DNA of 64,000 nt, taken from NCBI GenBank assembly GCA_016197365.1, contig JACPVS010000009.1, positions 248,001 to 312,000 on the forward strand. The letters are read 5' to 3'. Below the pieces are notes generated by a model that was not told where the DNA came from, ran no database searches, and saw nothing but the letters and a program-made list of their open reading frames with translations. The position numbers were made by a program, and so were the translations under genes. Of this stretch, positions 29,849-39,274 are shown in pieces (the stretch's first letter is position 1; each line of letters starts with the position of its first letter). The stretch comes from Mycolicibacterium cosmeticum. Lineage in GTDB: Bacteria > Actinomycetota > Actinomycetes > Mycobacteriales > Mycobacteriaceae.

Positions 29849-30404
29849 CTCGGTGGACGAAACCGTACGCAGACGACTGCGGGAACTGCGGATCCAGCAA
29901 GGGCTGACCCTGCAGGATGTGGCCGCCCGCGCCGCCATCGACGTGTCGACGTTGAGCAGGCTGGAGTCGGGAAAGCGCCGGCTGGCGCTGGATCACCTGC
30001 CTAGGCTGGCCTCGGCCCTGGCGGTCAGCACCGACGAATTGCTCCGCGAACCCGAGTCCGAGGACCCCCGGGTGCGCGGCGGATCGCAGACCCGCCACGG
30101 TGTGACGTACTGGCCGCTGACCCGCAACGGCCCCACCGGCGGCAGGCACACCTACAAGGTGCGGGTCAGCGCACGGCGCAACAAACCGCCCGCCGAACTA
30201 CCCACCCACGAGGGCCAGGACTGGATGTACGTCCTGTCCGGCAAGCTCCGGCTGATCCTCGGCGAGCGCGACTTCACCATCGAACCCGGTGAGGCCGTGG
30301 AGTTCTCGACGTGGACGCCGCACTGGTTCGGCACCGTCGACGGCCCGGTCGAAGCGATCATGATCTTCGACGTGCACGGCGAACGGATGCACCTGCACAG
30401 CTAG
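29838..30404 (+). CDS. XRE-type regulator with C-terminal cupin domain
   Basis: 188 residues. The N-terminal HTH_3 domain (about 8-68) reads VRRRLRELRIQQGLTLQDVAARAAIDVSTLSRLESGKRRL in outline, with LTLQDVAARA and STLSRLESGKR as the two key helices. The C-terminal cupin (about 105-185) has LPTHEGQDWMYVLSGKLRLILGE, FTIEPGEAVEF, TWTPHWFGTVDGPVEAI, i.e. the two cupin motifs with metal-type histidines. These regulators sense a small molecule through the cupin barrel. It is divergent from the oxidoreductase-methyltransferase and is the obvious candidate to regulate it. The stop is directly followed by the end of the convergent RNase H gene. Confidence 0.9.
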   Translation: MQANSVDETVRRRLRELRIQQGLTLQDVAARAAIDVSTLSRLESGKRRLALDHLPRLASALAVSTDELLREPESEDPRVRGGSQTRHGVTYWPLTRNGPTGGRHTYKVRVSARRNKPPAELPTHEGQDWMYVLSGKLRLILGERDFTIEPGEAVEFSTWTPHWFGTVDGPVEAIMIFDVHGERMHLHS

Positions 30405-31466
30405 TTACAGATACGCCGTCTGGTTGACCAGCCGGACCGAGGCCAGCCCATCGGGGTAGAACTCCGCGATGCTCAGCGACGCCAGGTCCAGGTGCAGTCG
30501 GTAGAGGATGCCGGCGCCGGCGTCCAGGGCAAGGCGCAGCAGGGTTTTGATCGGCGTCACGTGTGACACCACCAACACCGTGGACCCGCTGTGTTCGGCG
30601 ACAATCCGGTCGCGAGCCCGGCGCACCCGCTGCGCGACGGCGTCGAAACTCTCGCCGTCCGGGGGTGTGATGCTGGTGTCGCGCAGCCACTGCCCGTGCA
30701 GTTCCGGATCCCGTTGCACCGCTTCGCTGAACGTCAGACCTTCCCACGCCCCGAAGTCGGTCTCGATGAGGTCGTCGTCGACGCTGACGTCCAGGCCCAG
30801 GGCTTTCGCGGCGACGGCCGCCGTCTCCTGGGCGCGTTGCAGCGGTGACGCGATGACGGCGGAGACACCGCCCTGCTCACCGAGGTAGCGGGCCGCCGCC
30901 TCGGCCTGGGCGCGGCCGAGTTCGGTCAGCGGCGGATTGCCACGGCCCGAATAGCGCCGGTCCACCGAAAGCTCGGTCTGGCCGTGACGCAGCAGCAGCA
31001 GCCGGGTGGGTTCACCCCGCGCACCGGTCCAGCCGGGCCCCGCCGGCTTGTCGGACACCGGTGCCTGCGCGGCGTCCATGGCCTCGTTGGCGAGCCGGTC
31101 CGCGTGCGAATTACGTTCCCGCGGAATCCATTCGTAGCTGACGTCGCCGAACTGCCGGGCCACCTGCCCGGCTTCACGGTGCAGTTCCAGTAGGTCCGGA
31201 TGCTTGACCCGCCAGCGGCCCGACATCTGCTCCACCACGAGTTTGGAGTCCATCGAAACGGCCACGTCGGTGGCGCCGACCTCAGCGGCCGCCTCCAAAC
31301 CCGCGATCAGTCCGCGATATTCGGCGACGTTGTTGGTGGCCGTGCCGATGGACTTGCGGCGTTCGGCCAGCATTGCGGACCGGTCCGCGCTGAAGACCAC
31401 CGCCCCGTAGCCCGCCGGTCCCGGATTACCCCGCGAACCACCGTCGGCCTCGACGACGACCTTCAC
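30405..31466 (-). CDS. Bifunctional RNase HI / phosphatase (Rv2228c-type)
   Basis: 353 residues from the GTG at 31466, which overlaps the stop of the upstream gene (GTGA). Residues 1-135: RNase HI with VVVEADGGSRGNPGPAGYGAVVF, AEYRGLIAGLEAA, SMDSKLVVEQMSGRW and ERNSHADRLANEAMD, giving the D-E-D-D acidic residues that cut RNA in RNA-DNA hybrids. Residues about 155-353: a histidine phosphatase with the RHG motif LLLLRHGQTELS and the second His in VLVVSHVTPIKTLL; in M. tuberculosis this part has been linked to alpha-ribazole phosphatase (CobC-type) activity. It is the last gene of a four-gene overlapping operon with the cobC-like gene. Confidence 0.95.
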   Translation of the reverse strand: MKVVVEADGGSRGNPGPAGYGAVVFSADRSAMLAERRKSIGTATNNVAEYRGLIAGLEAAAEVGATDVAVSMDSKLVVEQMSGRWRVKHPDLLELHREAGQVARQFGDVSYEWIPRERNSHADRLANEAMDAAQAPVSDKPAGPGWTGARGEPTRLLLLRHGQTELSVDRRYSGRGNPPLTELGRAQAEAAARYLGEQGGVSAVIASPLQRAQETAAVAAKALGLDVSVDDDLIETDFGAWEGLTFSEAVQRDPELHGQWLRDTSITPPDGESFDAVAQRVRRARDRIVAEHSGSTVLVVSHVTPIKTLLRLALDAGAGILYRLHLDLASLSIAEFYPDGLASVRLVNQTAYL

Positions 31467-32191
31467 GGCCGCAACCGCAACAGGATGGCGCCGCACTCAG
31501 GGCAGCGCAGCACCTCGTCCTCATCGGCGGCCGAGATCCGGGCCATCTCGCCGCGGTCGATCTCGATGCGACAGGCCCCACATCGCTTGCCCTGCAACAG
31601 TCCCGCGCCCGGTCCACCGTTGGCCCGTTGCTTTTCGTAGAGCGCCACCAGGGCGGCATCCAGACCGGAAGTCAGCTCGGTGCGGCGCAGGCCACCGACG
31701 TGGCGAGCCTGGTCGATGACGACCAGCGCCTCATCGCGGGCCAGCTGCGCAGCGGACATCTCGTTGTGGAGCGCATCGATGCGGGCCAGCTCCTCGGACT
31801 GCTGGGCCTGCAACGCTTCCCGGCGCTCCATGACCTCCAGCTGCGCGTCCTCCAGAGCAGACTGCCTGCGCTGCAGGGTCTCCAGCTCATGCTGCAGTTC
31901 GGCGAGCTGCTTGGCGTTCACCTCGCCGCTGTCCAGCAGCGCCTTGTCTCTGTCCTCACGCTGCCGGACGCCGTCGATCTCGCTGTCCAGCTTGGTGATC
32001 TGACCCTCCAGATCCTCCATGGTGATCTCGAGGACGGCCAGTTGATCGTTGGCGGCCCGGTGCTCGGCCTGCGCATCGTCGAAGCGCTGCTGCTCGGCGA
32101 GGTTGCGGGCCCGGTGCTCGACCCGTCCCAGCTCGGCATCGAGCTCGACCAGCGTCAGCAGCGAACGCTGTTGGGTGAGTGCAGCTTTCAT
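31463..32191 (-). CDS. Coiled-coil protein with C-terminal C4 zinc ribbon (Rv2229c-type)
   Basis: 242 residues. Residues about 15-180 form a long charged coiled coil (heptads rich in Glu, Leu, Gln and Arg, e.g. LQHELETLQRRQSALEDAQLEV). The C-terminus is a C4 zinc ribbon: GKRCGACRIEIDRGEM ... VLRCPECGAILLRL, two CxxC pairs about 22 residues apart. The family is conserved in actinobacteria between Nif3-like and RNase H/phosphatase genes; a role as nucleic-acid or protein adaptor has been proposed but not shown to my knowledge. Its ATG shares one base with the Nif3 stop and its stop overlaps the next GTG, so translation is coupled. Confidence 0.9.
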   Translation of the reverse strand: MKAALTQQRSLLTLVELDAELGRVEHRARNLAEQQRFDDAQAEHRAANDQLAVLEITMEDLEGQITKLDSEIDGVRQREDRDKALLDSGEVNAKQLAELQHELETLQRRQSALEDAQLEVMERREALQAQQSEELARIDALHNEMSAAQLARDEALVVIDQARHVGGLRRTELTSGLDAALVALYEKQRANGGPGAGLLQGKRCGACRIEIDRGEMARISAADEDEVLRCPECGAILLRLRP

Positions 32192-33318
32192 CAGTGATGT
32201 CCTTCTTCGATATTCCAGGGGTCGGTGCGCACCGTGCTCACGCGCACCGGAAGCTCGGAGCCGAAACGGCTCGTGAGCAGGGTGGCCGCCTGGCTACACC
32301 AGGGGTATTCACTGGCCCAGTGCGCCACGTCCACCAGGGCGGTGCCGAACTTTCGCCGATGTTCGTCGGCGGGGTGATGCCGCAGATCGGCGGTGACGTA
32401 CACCTGCGCATTAGTCCGGGCGACCGTGTCCAGCAGCGAGTCCCCCGCTCCGCCGCACACCGCCACCCGCGACACCAGCGCTTCCGGATCGCCGGCCGCC
32501 CGCACACCCCACGAGGTCGCGGGCAGCCTGTCGCGTACGCGGGATACGAACGCCGACAGTGATTCCGGTTCGGGCAGGGCGCAGATCCGGCCGATACCGA
32601 CGCCCGACGGCAGGGGCGCCAGCGCGAACACATCGAAAGCGGGTTCCTCGTACGGATGCGCCGCGCGCAGCGCCGCCAGCACCGCCGCGCGTATCGCGGA
32701 CGGCGCGATCACCTCGACGCGGTCCTCGGCCACCTGTTCCACGGTGCCGATGCGGCCGATGGCAGGGTTGGCGCCTTCCCGCGGCAGGAACTGCCCGGTG
32801 CCGGTGGCGCTCCAACTGCAGCACGAGTAGTCACCGATCTGGCCGGCACCGGCGGCGAACAGCGAAACCCGCACCCGCTCAGCATCTTCGACGGGGACGA
32901 AGACGACCCACTTGTCCAGATCGGCGCGGGACTCCGCCGGGGCCAGCACGTCCTGCACCACCAGACCCAGCGCCTCGGCAAGGGCGTCGGACACCCCGGG
33001 CAGCGCCGCGTCGGCGTTGGTGTGCGCGGTGAACAGCGATCGCCCCGAACGAATGAGCCGGTGGATCAACGCTCCCTTGGCGGTACTGGCCGCCACGGTG
33101 TCCACCCCACGCAGCAACAGGGGGTGGTGCGCCAGCAGGAGACCGCCGTCCGGGACCTCGTCGACCACCGCCTCCGTCGCGTCCACCGCGACGGTCACCG
33201 AGGACACCGGCTCGGAGGGGTCGCCACACACCAGCCCCACCGAGTCCCAATCATGGGCCAGGGCAGGCGGATACGCGGCGTCGAGCACCTCGATCACATC
33301 GGCCAGTCGTACGGTCAA
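32191..33318 (-). CDS. Nif3-like dinuclear metal-centre protein (Rv2230c-type)
   Basis: 375 residues. I use the TTG at 33318, which overlaps the upstream stop (TTGA) and has GGAGGG six bases ahead; an ATG at 33345 is possible. NIF3/DUF34 features: [26 protein letters not shown] (metal-binding HH), [21 protein letters not shown], a central PII-like insertion (about 140-240), [24 protein letters not shown] and [12 protein letters not shown] with the C-terminal metal His. The family is nearly universal and may be a GTP cyclohydrolase I-like or other hydrolase; its function is unsettled. It sits in the cobC-RNase H operon. Confidence 0.93.
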   Translation of the reverse strand: MTVRLADVIEVLDAAYPPALAHDWDSVGLVCGDPSEPVSSVTVAVDATEAVVDEVPDGGLLLAHHPLLLRGVDTVAASTAKGALIHRLIRSGRSLFTAHTNADAALPGVSDALAEALGLVVQDVLAPAESRADLDKWVVFVPVEDAERVRVSLFAAGAGQIGDYSCCSWSATGTGQFLPREGANPAIGRIGTVEQVAEDRVEVIAPSAIRAAVLAALRAAHPYEEPAFDVFALAPLPSGVGIGRICALPEPESLSAFVSRVRDRLPATSWGVRAAGDPEALVSRVAVCGGAGDSLLDTVARTNAQVYVTADLRHHPADEHRRKFGTALVDVAHWASEYPWCSQAATLLTSRFGSELPVRVSTVRTDPWNIEEGHH

Positions 33319-34325
33319 CGCAGGCCCTCCACCAGCAACGGCCATTCGGGGCGTACCGCCGCGCGCAGATACTCGCCGTCCAGGCCGACGAAGGTGTCGC
33401 AGCGGCGCACCGCAATTCCCATGCTGTTCAGTTGTTTACGGGCCAGTTCGGCGTCGGCGACACGCAGCAGCACGAACGGCGCACGGCCGTCGACCACGTC
33501 GAAGCCCGCTCCCTGAAGCCCGGCCACCATCTCGGCGCGCAGCACCGCCAGCCGACGGGCGCCTGCCTCGGCCTCGGCCACCGCCTCCGGCGCGCAGCAG
33601 GCGGTCACCGCTTCCAGTTGCAGGGTGCCCAGCGGCCAGTGTGCACGCCGCGCGGTGAGCCGCTCCAGCACGTCGGGCGCCCCCAGTGCGTAGCCGACGC
33701 GCAGCCCAGCCAGCGACCATGTCTTGGTCAGGCTGCGCAGCACGACCACGTCGGGCAGTGTCAGCGCCGCCACCGATTCCGGCTCCCCCGGTACGGCGTC
33801 GGCGAAGGCCTCGTCCACCACCACGATGCGACCCGGCCGCCGCAGCGCGAGGATCTGCTCGCGCGTGTGCAGCACGGAGGTGGGGTTGGTCGGGTTGCCG
33901 ACGACCACCAGGTCGGCCTCGTCGGGCACCGCGGCGTCGGCCAACGTGAAGGGTGGCGGCAGCACGACGTGGGCGATCGGGATGTTCGCGGCGCTCAGTG
34001 CGGCCTCGGGTTCGGTGAACGACGGGGCGATGAGCGCCCCGAGCACCGGCGCCAGGTTGGGCAGCAGCGCGAATCCCTCGGCGCCGCCGGCCAGCAGCGC
34101 GACCTCGTCCACCGCCCGGCCGTGCCGCTCGGCGACGGCGCGCACCGCCCGCTCGGTGTCCGCCGCGCAGGGGTAGTGGCCCAGATCACCCAGTCGGACG
34201 CTCAGCCGGTCCACCAGCCACGACGGCGGGCCCGCGGCACGCACGTTGACCGCGAAGTCCAGCATGCCGGGCGTAACGGCCTGATCGCCGTGATAGCGCG
34301 CCGCCTGCCGAACCGTGTGAACCAC
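33315..34325 (-). CDS. cobC: CobC-like pyridoxal-phosphate aminotransferase (Rv2231c-type)
   Basis: 336 residues from the GTG at 34325; an ATG at 34364 would add 13 residues and reach almost to the divergent gene, so the start is uncertain. Fold type I PLP enzyme: [15 protein letters not shown] (the N-terminal NP/NVN substrate loop), [45 protein letters not shown] with the PLP Asp/Tyr region, and [20 protein letters not shown] with the Schiff-base lysine in SLTKTWS. In cobalamin synthesis the related CobD/CobC enzyme makes aminopropanol phosphate from threonine phosphate. The cobD (cbiB) gene lies 2 kb away, which supports the role. Divergent from ptkA. Confidence 0.9.
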   Translation of the reverse strand: MVHTVRQAARYHGDQAVTPGMLDFAVNVRAAGPPSWLVDRLSVRLGDLGHYPCAADTERAVRAVAERHGRAVDEVALLAGGAEGFALLPNLAPVLGALIAPSFTEPEAALSAANIPIAHVVLPPPFTLADAAVPDEADLVVVGNPTNPTSVLHTREQILALRRPGRIVVVDEAFADAVPGEPESVAALTLPDVVVLRSLTKTWSLAGLRVGYALGAPDVLERLTARRAHWPLGTLQLEAVTACCAPEAVAEAEAGARRLAVLRAEMVAGLQGAGFDVVDGRAPFVLLRVADAELARKQLNSMGIAVRRCDTFVGLDGEYLRAAVRPEWPLLVEGLR

Positions 34326-34374
34326 AGCACGACAGTAGTGCGCCGCTCGGCGGCACAGGTACATCGGAGAGAAT

Positions 34375-35034
34375 GTGTTCGTGACACGCCTCCCGCAGCT
34401 GGTGCTCTTCGACCTCGACGGAACCCTCACCGATTCCGCGGTGGGCATCGTCGCCAGCTTCCGGCACGCCTTGGACACCGTGGGCGTGCAGGTCCCCGAG
34501 GGCGACCTGGCGGGGCGGATCGTCGGGCCGCCGATGCACCACACACTGCGCGCGATGGGGCTCGGCGATCGCGTCGAGGACGCGATCACCGCCTACCGCG
34601 CCGACTACACCACCCGCGGCTGGTCGATGAACAGCCTCTTCGACGGGATACCGGCGCTGCTGGAGGATCTGCGCGCCGCGGGTGTGCGGCTGGCCGTCGC
34701 CACGTCGAAGGCCGAGACCACCGCGCAGCGCATCCTGGCCCACTTCGGCCTGGACGGGTATTTCGAGGTGATCGCCGGTGCCAGTTCGGATGGCACCCGG
34801 GCCGCCAAATCGGACGTCGTCGCGCACGCCCTGGCGCAGCTGGCTCCGCTGCCCGAACGGATCCTGATGATCGGTGACCGCTCCCACGACGTCGAGGGCG
34901 CCGGCGAGCACGGCATCAGCACCGTCGTCGTCGGCTGGGGCTACGGCGCCACCGATTTCGACGGCCCCGACGCGCCGGCACCGCTGCACAAGGTCGACAC
35001 CATCGCCGATCTGCGGGAGGTGCTGGGTGTCTGA
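34375..35034 (+). CDS. ptkA: HAD-superfamily phosphatase-like protein, PtkA-type
   Basis: 219 residues, GTG start with GGAGA upstream; a second GTG at 34381 is also possible. HAD motif I is VLFDLDGTLTDS, motif II is the VATSKAET threonine/serine region, motif III a lysine in AAKSDVV, motif IV ILMIGDRSHDVEGAGEHG: the standard phosphoglycolate-phosphatase-like layout with a helical cap. In M. tuberculosis the homologue (Rv2232) is described as the tyrosine kinase PtkA that phosphorylates PtpA, although its fold is that of a phosphatase. The overlap of its end with ptpA by 8 bases keeps the pair coupled. Confidence 0.87.
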   Translation: MFVTRLPQLVLFDLDGTLTDSAVGIVASFRHALDTVGVQVPEGDLAGRIVGPPMHHTLRAMGLGDRVEDAITAYRADYTTRGWSMNSLFDGIPALLEDLRAAGVRLAVATSKAETTAQRILAHFGLDGYFEVIAGASSDGTRAAKSDVVAHALAQLAPLPERILMIGDRSHDVEGAGEHGISTVVVGWGYGATDFDGPDAPAPLHKVDTIADLREVLGV

Positions 35035-35506
35035 CCTCCATGTGACCTTCGTCTGCTCGGGCAACATCTGCCGGTCGCCGATGGCGGAGAAGATGTTCGC
35101 CCATCAGATCTCCGAACGCGGCCTGGCCGACGTGGTGCGGGTGTCGAGCGCCGGCACCGGGGGCTGGCATTCGGGTGAGCCCGCCGACCACCGCACCAAT
35201 GAGGTTCTGCGCCAGCACGGTTACCCGACCGCCCATCACGCCGCGCAGATCGGCGACCATCACCTGGCCGCCGACATGGTGATCGCCATGGGCCGCAACC
35301 ACGCCCGGTTCCTCAAGGAGATGGGCGTGCCGCCCGAGCGGCTGCGGATGATGCGATCCTTCGATCCCCGGTCGGGCGCATTCGCCCTCGACGTCGAGGA
35401 TCCTTACTACGGCTCCCTCACCGACTTTCAAGACGTGTTCGACGTCATCGATGTCTCGCTGCCCGGGCTGCACGAGTGGGTCGACAAGCAGCTGGCATCA
35501 CGATGA
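35027..35506 (+). CDS. ptpA: Low-molecular-weight protein tyrosine phosphatase
   Basis: 159 residues from the GTG at 35027, with GGAGG six bases ahead and inside the end of ptkA. The phosphate loop CSGNICRS has Cys10 and Arg16 in the C(X)5R signature, and the general acid Asp is in DVEDPYYGS near residue 125. It hydrolyses phosphotyrosine in proteins; in M. tuberculosis PtpA is exported into macrophages and blocks phagosome acidification, but in an environmental mycobacterium the target is unknown. Its stop overlaps the SURF1-like ATG (ATGA). Confidence 0.95.
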   Translation: MSDLHVTFVCSGNICRSPMAEKMFAHQISERGLADVVRVSSAGTGGWHSGEPADHRTNEVLRQHGYPTAHHAAQIGDHHLAADMVIAMGRNHARFLKEMGVPPERLRMMRSFDPRSGAFALDVEDPYYGSLTDFQDVFDVIDVSLPGLHEWVDKQLASR

Positions 35507-36327
35507 AGCGGTGGACGTTCCTGTTCCGGCCCCAGTGGCTGGCGCTGTTCGTCGTCGTGCTGGCGTTCGCCTGGCTGTGTTTCACGGTGCTGGCCCCCTG
35601 GCAGTTGGGCAAGAACACCAAGACATCACGGGAGAACTCGCAGATCTCCAGCTCCCTGTCGGCTGACCCCGTGCCGCTGACCAATGTTCTGCCGCACCAG
35701 GATTCGTCGGCACCGGATCAGCAGTGGCACCGCGTGAGCGCCACCGGGCACTATCTACCCGAGGCGCAGGTGGTGGCCCGGCTGCGGTCGGCCGACGGCG
35801 ATCCCGCCTACGAGGTGCTGACCCCGTTCGCCGTGGATCACGGGCCGACGGTGCTGGTGGACCGTGGTTACGTCAAGCCCGAGCAGGGTACGGCGCTGCC
35901 GGTTTTCGCCGCCCCGCCGTCGGGCACGGTGACCATCGAGGCTCGGCTGCGCGACGCCGAGCCCGTCCTGACCGGCAAGGAGCCGTTCCGCGCCGACGGT
36001 GCGCAGCAGGTGTATTCGATCAACCCGGGCCAGGTCTCGCAGGTGACCGGGACCCCGCTGGCCGGCTCGTACCTGCAACTGGTGGACAAGCAACCCGGTG
36101 GACTCGGGGTCATCCCCCTGCCTCATCTGGATTCCGGGCCGTTCCTGTCCTACGGCATCCAATGGATCGCGTTCGGCATCATCGCCCCGATCGGGCTGGG
36201 TTATTTCATCGTGGCCGAGGTGAAGGCCCGCCGTCGGGATAAGGCCGCCGCGGCCGCCGAAGAGGCGGACATCACGCCGCAGACCGCGGAGGAGAAGCTC
36301 GCCGACCGGTACGGGCGGCGACGCTGA
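35503..36327 (+). CDS. SURF1 family cytochrome oxidase assembly protein (Rv2235-type)
   Basis: 274 residues from the ATG at 35503. A transmembrane helix near each end (RPQWLALFVVVLAFAWLCFTVLAPWQLG and SYGIQWIAFGIIAPIGLGYFIV, given for orientation) flanks an extracytoplasmic SURF1 domain: RVSATGHYLPEAQVVARLRS, GPTVLVDRGYVKPE, EARLRDAEPVLTG and LQLVDKQPGGLGVIPLP. SURF1 proteins help insert heme a into cytochrome aa3 oxidase. It closes the ptkA-ptpA-SURF1 operon, all three genes overlapping. Its 3' end overlaps the convergent cobD gene by 56 bases, an unusually long overlap. Confidence 0.93.
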   Translation: MKRWTFLFRPQWLALFVVVLAFAWLCFTVLAPWQLGKNTKTSRENSQISSSLSADPVPLTNVLPHQDSSAPDQQWHRVSATGHYLPEAQVVARLRSADGDPAYEVLTPFAVDHGPTVLVDRGYVKPEQGTALPVFAAPPSGTVTIEARLRDAEPVLTGKEPFRADGAQQVYSINPGQVSQVTGTPLAGSYLQLVDKQPGGLGVIPLPHLDSGPFLSYGIQWIAFGIIAPIGLGYFIVAEVKARRRDKAAAAAEEADITPQTAEEKLADRYGRRR

Positions 36328-37243
36328 CGGCCGCCACGGTGGCCAGCGTCTGCACGGCGCGCGACAGCCGCACCCCGCGGCGCAGGTCGGCCGCTCTGGG
36401 TGACGGACCGTCGCCCAGCGTGGGGCGCATCTCGAGACGGTGGGCGTATTGGGTGGGCCCGCCCAGACTGACGCCGAGTGCGCCCGCGAAGGATGCCTCG
36501 GCCACGCCCGCATTCGGGCTGGGGTGACGTGCGGCGTCACGCCGCCACGCCCGCCACGCCCCGGCCGGTGCGCCGGACACCACGACCGCGCACAGTCCCG
36601 TCGCGCGCGCCCCGACGTAATTCACCACGTCATCGAAACGCGCTGCGGCCCAGCCGAACCGTTCATAGCGCGGCGAGTGGTGGCCGATCATCGCGTCGAG
36701 GGTGTTGGCACCCCGATACACCAGCAGGCCGGGCACGCCGGCCACCGCGCCCCACAGGATCGGCGCCACCTGGGCGTCGGAGGTGTTCTCCGCGACCGAC
36801 TCCAACGCGGCACGCGCGAGTCCGTCGGGGTCCAGAGCGGATGGATCCCTGCCACACAACGACGGCAGCAGGGCCCGGGCCCCGTCGAGGTCGTCGGCGT
36901 CGAGTCGGTCGGCCATCTGCGCACCGGTCCGGGCCAGCGACGTGCCACCGAGCACCGCCCAGGTGCACACCGCGGTGACCGCAAAGGTGCACAGCGGCCC
37001 GCGCCGGGCCGCGGCGCGTTCGGCGGCGACACCCAACGCGCCGAGGGCGCCGAGCAGCGCGGCAGTGTGCAGCACCCCGGCGGACCTGCGGTCGGCGTAG
37101 CTGCGCTTCTCCAGGGCGGCCGCGGCGGTTCCGAAGGCCGCGACCGGGTGTCCGCGGCGCGGATCGGCCCAGCGCAGGTCCGCCAGGTACCCAGCCGCCA
37201 GGCCTGCCGCGCGGGCAGTGTGTCCGAACACGTCGGGCAGCAT
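36272..37243 (-). CDS. cobD: Cobalamin biosynthesis protein CobD/CbiB
   Basis: 323 residues from the ATG at 37243. A membrane enzyme that joins aminopropanol (or its phosphate) to adenosylcobyric acid to give adenosylcobinamide. Family landmarks: [23 protein letters not shown] near the N-terminus, SARxGA-like [10 protein letters not shown], LVGRDxxxL as [68 protein letters not shown] in pieces, and [20 protein letters not shown] near the C-terminus. With cobC 2 kb away it completes the aminopropanol arm of B12 synthesis, which matters because the mutase at 60.4 kb needs B12. Confidence 0.93.
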   Translation of the reverse strand: MLPDVFGHTARAAGLAAGYLADLRWADPRRGHPVAAFGTAAAALEKRSYADRRSAGVLHTAALLGALGALGVAAERAAARRGPLCTFAVTAVCTWAVLGGTSLARTGAQMADRLDADDLDGARALLPSLCGRDPSALDPDGLARAALESVAENTSDAQVAPILWGAVAGVPGLLVYRGANTLDAMIGHHSPRYERFGWAAARFDDVVNYVGARATGLCAVVVSGAPAGAWRAWRRDAARHPSPNAGVAEASFAGALGVSLGGPTQYAHRLEMRPTLGDGPSPRAADLRRGVRLSRAVQTLATVAAVSVAARTGRRASPPRSAA

Positions 37244-37298
37244 AATTCCCCGTCGGTTCCCGCGCCTGAACGTCTCACAAGGTGGTCTACTCGATGAC

Positions 37299-38126
37299 AT
37301 GAGGCTGGGACCACCGCGTCGCCCGCGACGCGTCATCGACCTTCTCAATCCGGCCGCGGCACTGGCACCCGCCGCGAACGTCATCATGCAATTGTCGCTG
37401 CCCGGCGTCGGCTACGGGGTGCTGGAGAGCCCGGTCGACAGCGGCAACGTGTACATGCACCCGTTCAAGCGGGCCCGCACCACCGGCACCTACCTGGCCG
37501 CCGCCACCTACGGTTCCGACGCCGACCGCGCCCTGATCCGGGCCGAGGTGGACCGCGCCCACGCCCAGGTCCGGTCCCGGCCGTCGAGTCCGGTGCGTTA
37601 CAACGCTTTCGATCCGAAGCTGCAGCTCTGGGTGGCCGCCTGCCTGTACCGCTACTACATCGATCAGCATGAGTATCTGTACGGGCCACTCGACGACGAA
37701 TCGGCCGACGCGATCTACCAGGACGCCCGCACCCTGGGCACCACCCTGCAAGTGCGCGAAGAGATGTGGCCGGCCGACCGGGCGGCGTTTGACGAATACT
37801 GGAAGCTCACCCTCGACGATCTGCGTATCGACGAAGCGGTGCGTGAGCACCTGTACGGCGTGGCGTCGGCGGCGTTCCTCCCGAAGCCGTTGCGGCAACT
37901 GGCGGGGCCGTCGATCCTGTTCGCCACCAAGGGCTTTCTCTCGTCCAGATTTCGGACCATGATGAACCTGGATTGGAGTCCGGACGACCAGCGCCGGTTC
38001 GCGCTACTGCTGATGGGGCTTCGACTCGCCGACCGGGTGGTGCCGCGGGAGCTCTGGCAGTTCGGCTATCGGATCTATCTGTGGGACATGCGCACGCGGG
38101 CGCGCCTGGGCATACGTGTGATCTGA
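37299..38126 (+). CDS. MpaB/rubber-oxygenase-type (DUF2236) protein (Rv2237-type)
   Basis: 275 residues from the ATG at 37299. DUF2236/ER-bound oxygenase MpaB features: [21 protein letters not shown], where the heme- or metal-coordinating Arg/Thr region lies, then [29 protein letters not shown] with the conserved Asp-Pro and helical segment, and [21 protein letters not shown]. The family includes latex-clearing protein and MpaB, b-type heme or metal oxygenases, but most mycobacterial members lack a tested substrate. It is divergent from cobD with 55 bases between the starts. The M. tuberculosis gene at the same place (Rv2237) is, from memory, of this family. Confidence 0.85.
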   Translation: MRLGPPRRPRRVIDLLNPAAALAPAANVIMQLSLPGVGYGVLESPVDSGNVYMHPFKRARTTGTYLAAATYGSDADRALIRAEVDRAHAQVRSRPSSPVRYNAFDPKLQLWVAACLYRYYIDQHEYLYGPLDDESADAIYQDARTLGTTLQVREEMWPADRAAFDEYWKLTLDDLRIDEAVREHLYGVASAAFLPKPLRQLAGPSILFATKGFLSSRFRTMMNLDWSPDDQRRFALLLMGLRLADRVVPRELWQFGYRIYLWDMRTRARLGIRVI

Positions 38127-38136
38127 AAGGGAAGTC

Positions 38137-38532
38137 ATGTCATTTGGGGCACTGAACCATGTAGCGGTCACGGTCAGCGATATCGGCGTCAGCGGGCCGT
38201 GGTACCGCACGTTGATCGGCTTCGACCCCGTCCTCGACGAGGACACCGATGCCGGATTCCGGCACCTGGTGTGGGCGTTGGAAGGCGGCACGCTTTTCGG
38301 CATCCACCAGCACGACCGCGGGATCGAATCCGGTCAGTTCACCGAATTCCGTGCGGGCCTGGACCACGTCGGGTTCGGCTGCGGCTCACGGGCAGACCTG
38401 GTGACCTGGGCTACTCGGCTGGATGAGCTCGGTATCGCGCACGGCGGCGTGGTGGACGCCCACTACGGGTCGGGGCTGAGCTTTCGTGACCCCGACGGCA
38501 TCGCGTTGGAGTTCTTCGCGCCGCCGGGGTAA
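38137..38532 (+). CDS. VOC-family (glyoxalase-like) protein
   Basis: 131 residues with AAAGGGA ahead of the ATG. VOC elements: LNHVAVTVSDIGVSGPWYRTLIGFDPV (metal His in NHVAV), HLVWALEGGTLFGIHQH, then GLDHVGFGCGSRADLVTWATRLDELGIAHGGV (second metal His in LDHVGF) and SGLSFRDPDGIALEFFAPPG with the terminal Glu. This is the complete H-x-H/E metal set of an active dioxygenase or isomerase-like member. It follows the MpaB-family gene by 10 bases and is probably co-transcribed with it. The substrate is unknown. Confidence 0.87.
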   Translation: MSFGALNHVAVTVSDIGVSGPWYRTLIGFDPVLDEDTDAGFRHLVWALEGGTLFGIHQHDRGIESGQFTEFRAGLDHVGFGCGSRADLVTWATRLDELGIAHGGVVDAHYGSGLSFRDPDGIALEFFAPPG

Positions 38533-38609
38533 ACCGCCACCCACGTCACGTTTGGCCGCTCCACCTGTCGGGCATCCGCCGGTGAGTACAGCGACGAACG
38601 GAGACCATC

Positions 38610-39233
38610 ATGCGTGCCGAGGAAGGCGACGAGACCGTCGCGGAGCTCGCGGACGACGCCGAGCAGACCCAGCAGAATCTGGACGAAGCCGTGAGCAGAC
38701 TGCAGGGCAAGAGGGTGGCGATCCTTGCGACCGACGGAGTCGAACGCCGTGAGCTGGAGGAACCGCGGGAGGCGGTACGCGGCGCGGGTGCGTCGACCGA
38801 CCTGCTGTCGTTGCAGGACGGTTCGATCGACCTCCGCGATCATGATCTGACGCCCGCCGGTGACGCGCCCGTCGACAGTCTCGTCGCGGTGGCAAACGTC
38901 GACGATTTCGACGCGCTGTTGATTCCCGGCGGCACGGTGAACGCCGACAAGCTGCGCAATGACGATGCCGCGGTGGCCTTCGTCCGCGACTTCGTCGAAT
39001 CCGGTAAACCGGTCGCCGTGATCTGCCACGCTCCCTGGACTCTCGTCGAAGCGGGTGTGGCGAAGGGCCGCACCCTGACGTCGTATCCGAGCCTGCGTAC
39101 CGATTTGCGCAATGCCGGCGCCACCGTCGTCGATCAAGAGGTTGTCGTCGACGGCAATCTGATCTCCAGCAGGTCGCCCGACGATCTGCCGGCGTTTTGC
39201 TCGGCTGTGGTCGAGGCGGTCGCCGGCGTATAG
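38610..39233 (+). CDS. DJ-1/PfpI family protein (class I glutamine amidotransferase-like)
   Basis: 207 residues. After a 30-residue acidic N-terminal helix (EEGDETVAELADDAEQ) comes the PfpI fold: KRVAILATDGVERRELEEPREAVRGAGA with the Glu that tunes the cysteine, DFDALLIPGGTVNADKLR, and the nucleophile elbow VAVICHAPWTLVEAGVAKGR with the cysteine followed by His. This matches the stress-induced YhbO/PfpI glyoxalase- or deglycase-like group. The acidic N-terminal extension is not part of the family core. It stands alone, with 77 and 41 bases to its neighbours. Confidence 0.9.
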   Translation: MRAEEGDETVAELADDAEQTQQNLDEAVSRLQGKRVAILATDGVERRELEEPREAVRGAGASTDLLSLQDGSIDLRDHDLTPAGDAPVDSLVAVANVDDFDALLIPGGTVNADKLRNDDAAVAFVRDFVESGKPVAVICHAPWTLVEAGVAKGRTLTSYPSLRTDLRNAGATVVDQEVVVDGNLISSRSPDDLPAFCSAVVEAVAGV

Positions 39234-39274
39234 ACATCGGTCAACAATGTGACGAGCACGGGCGCGGTAGGTTC

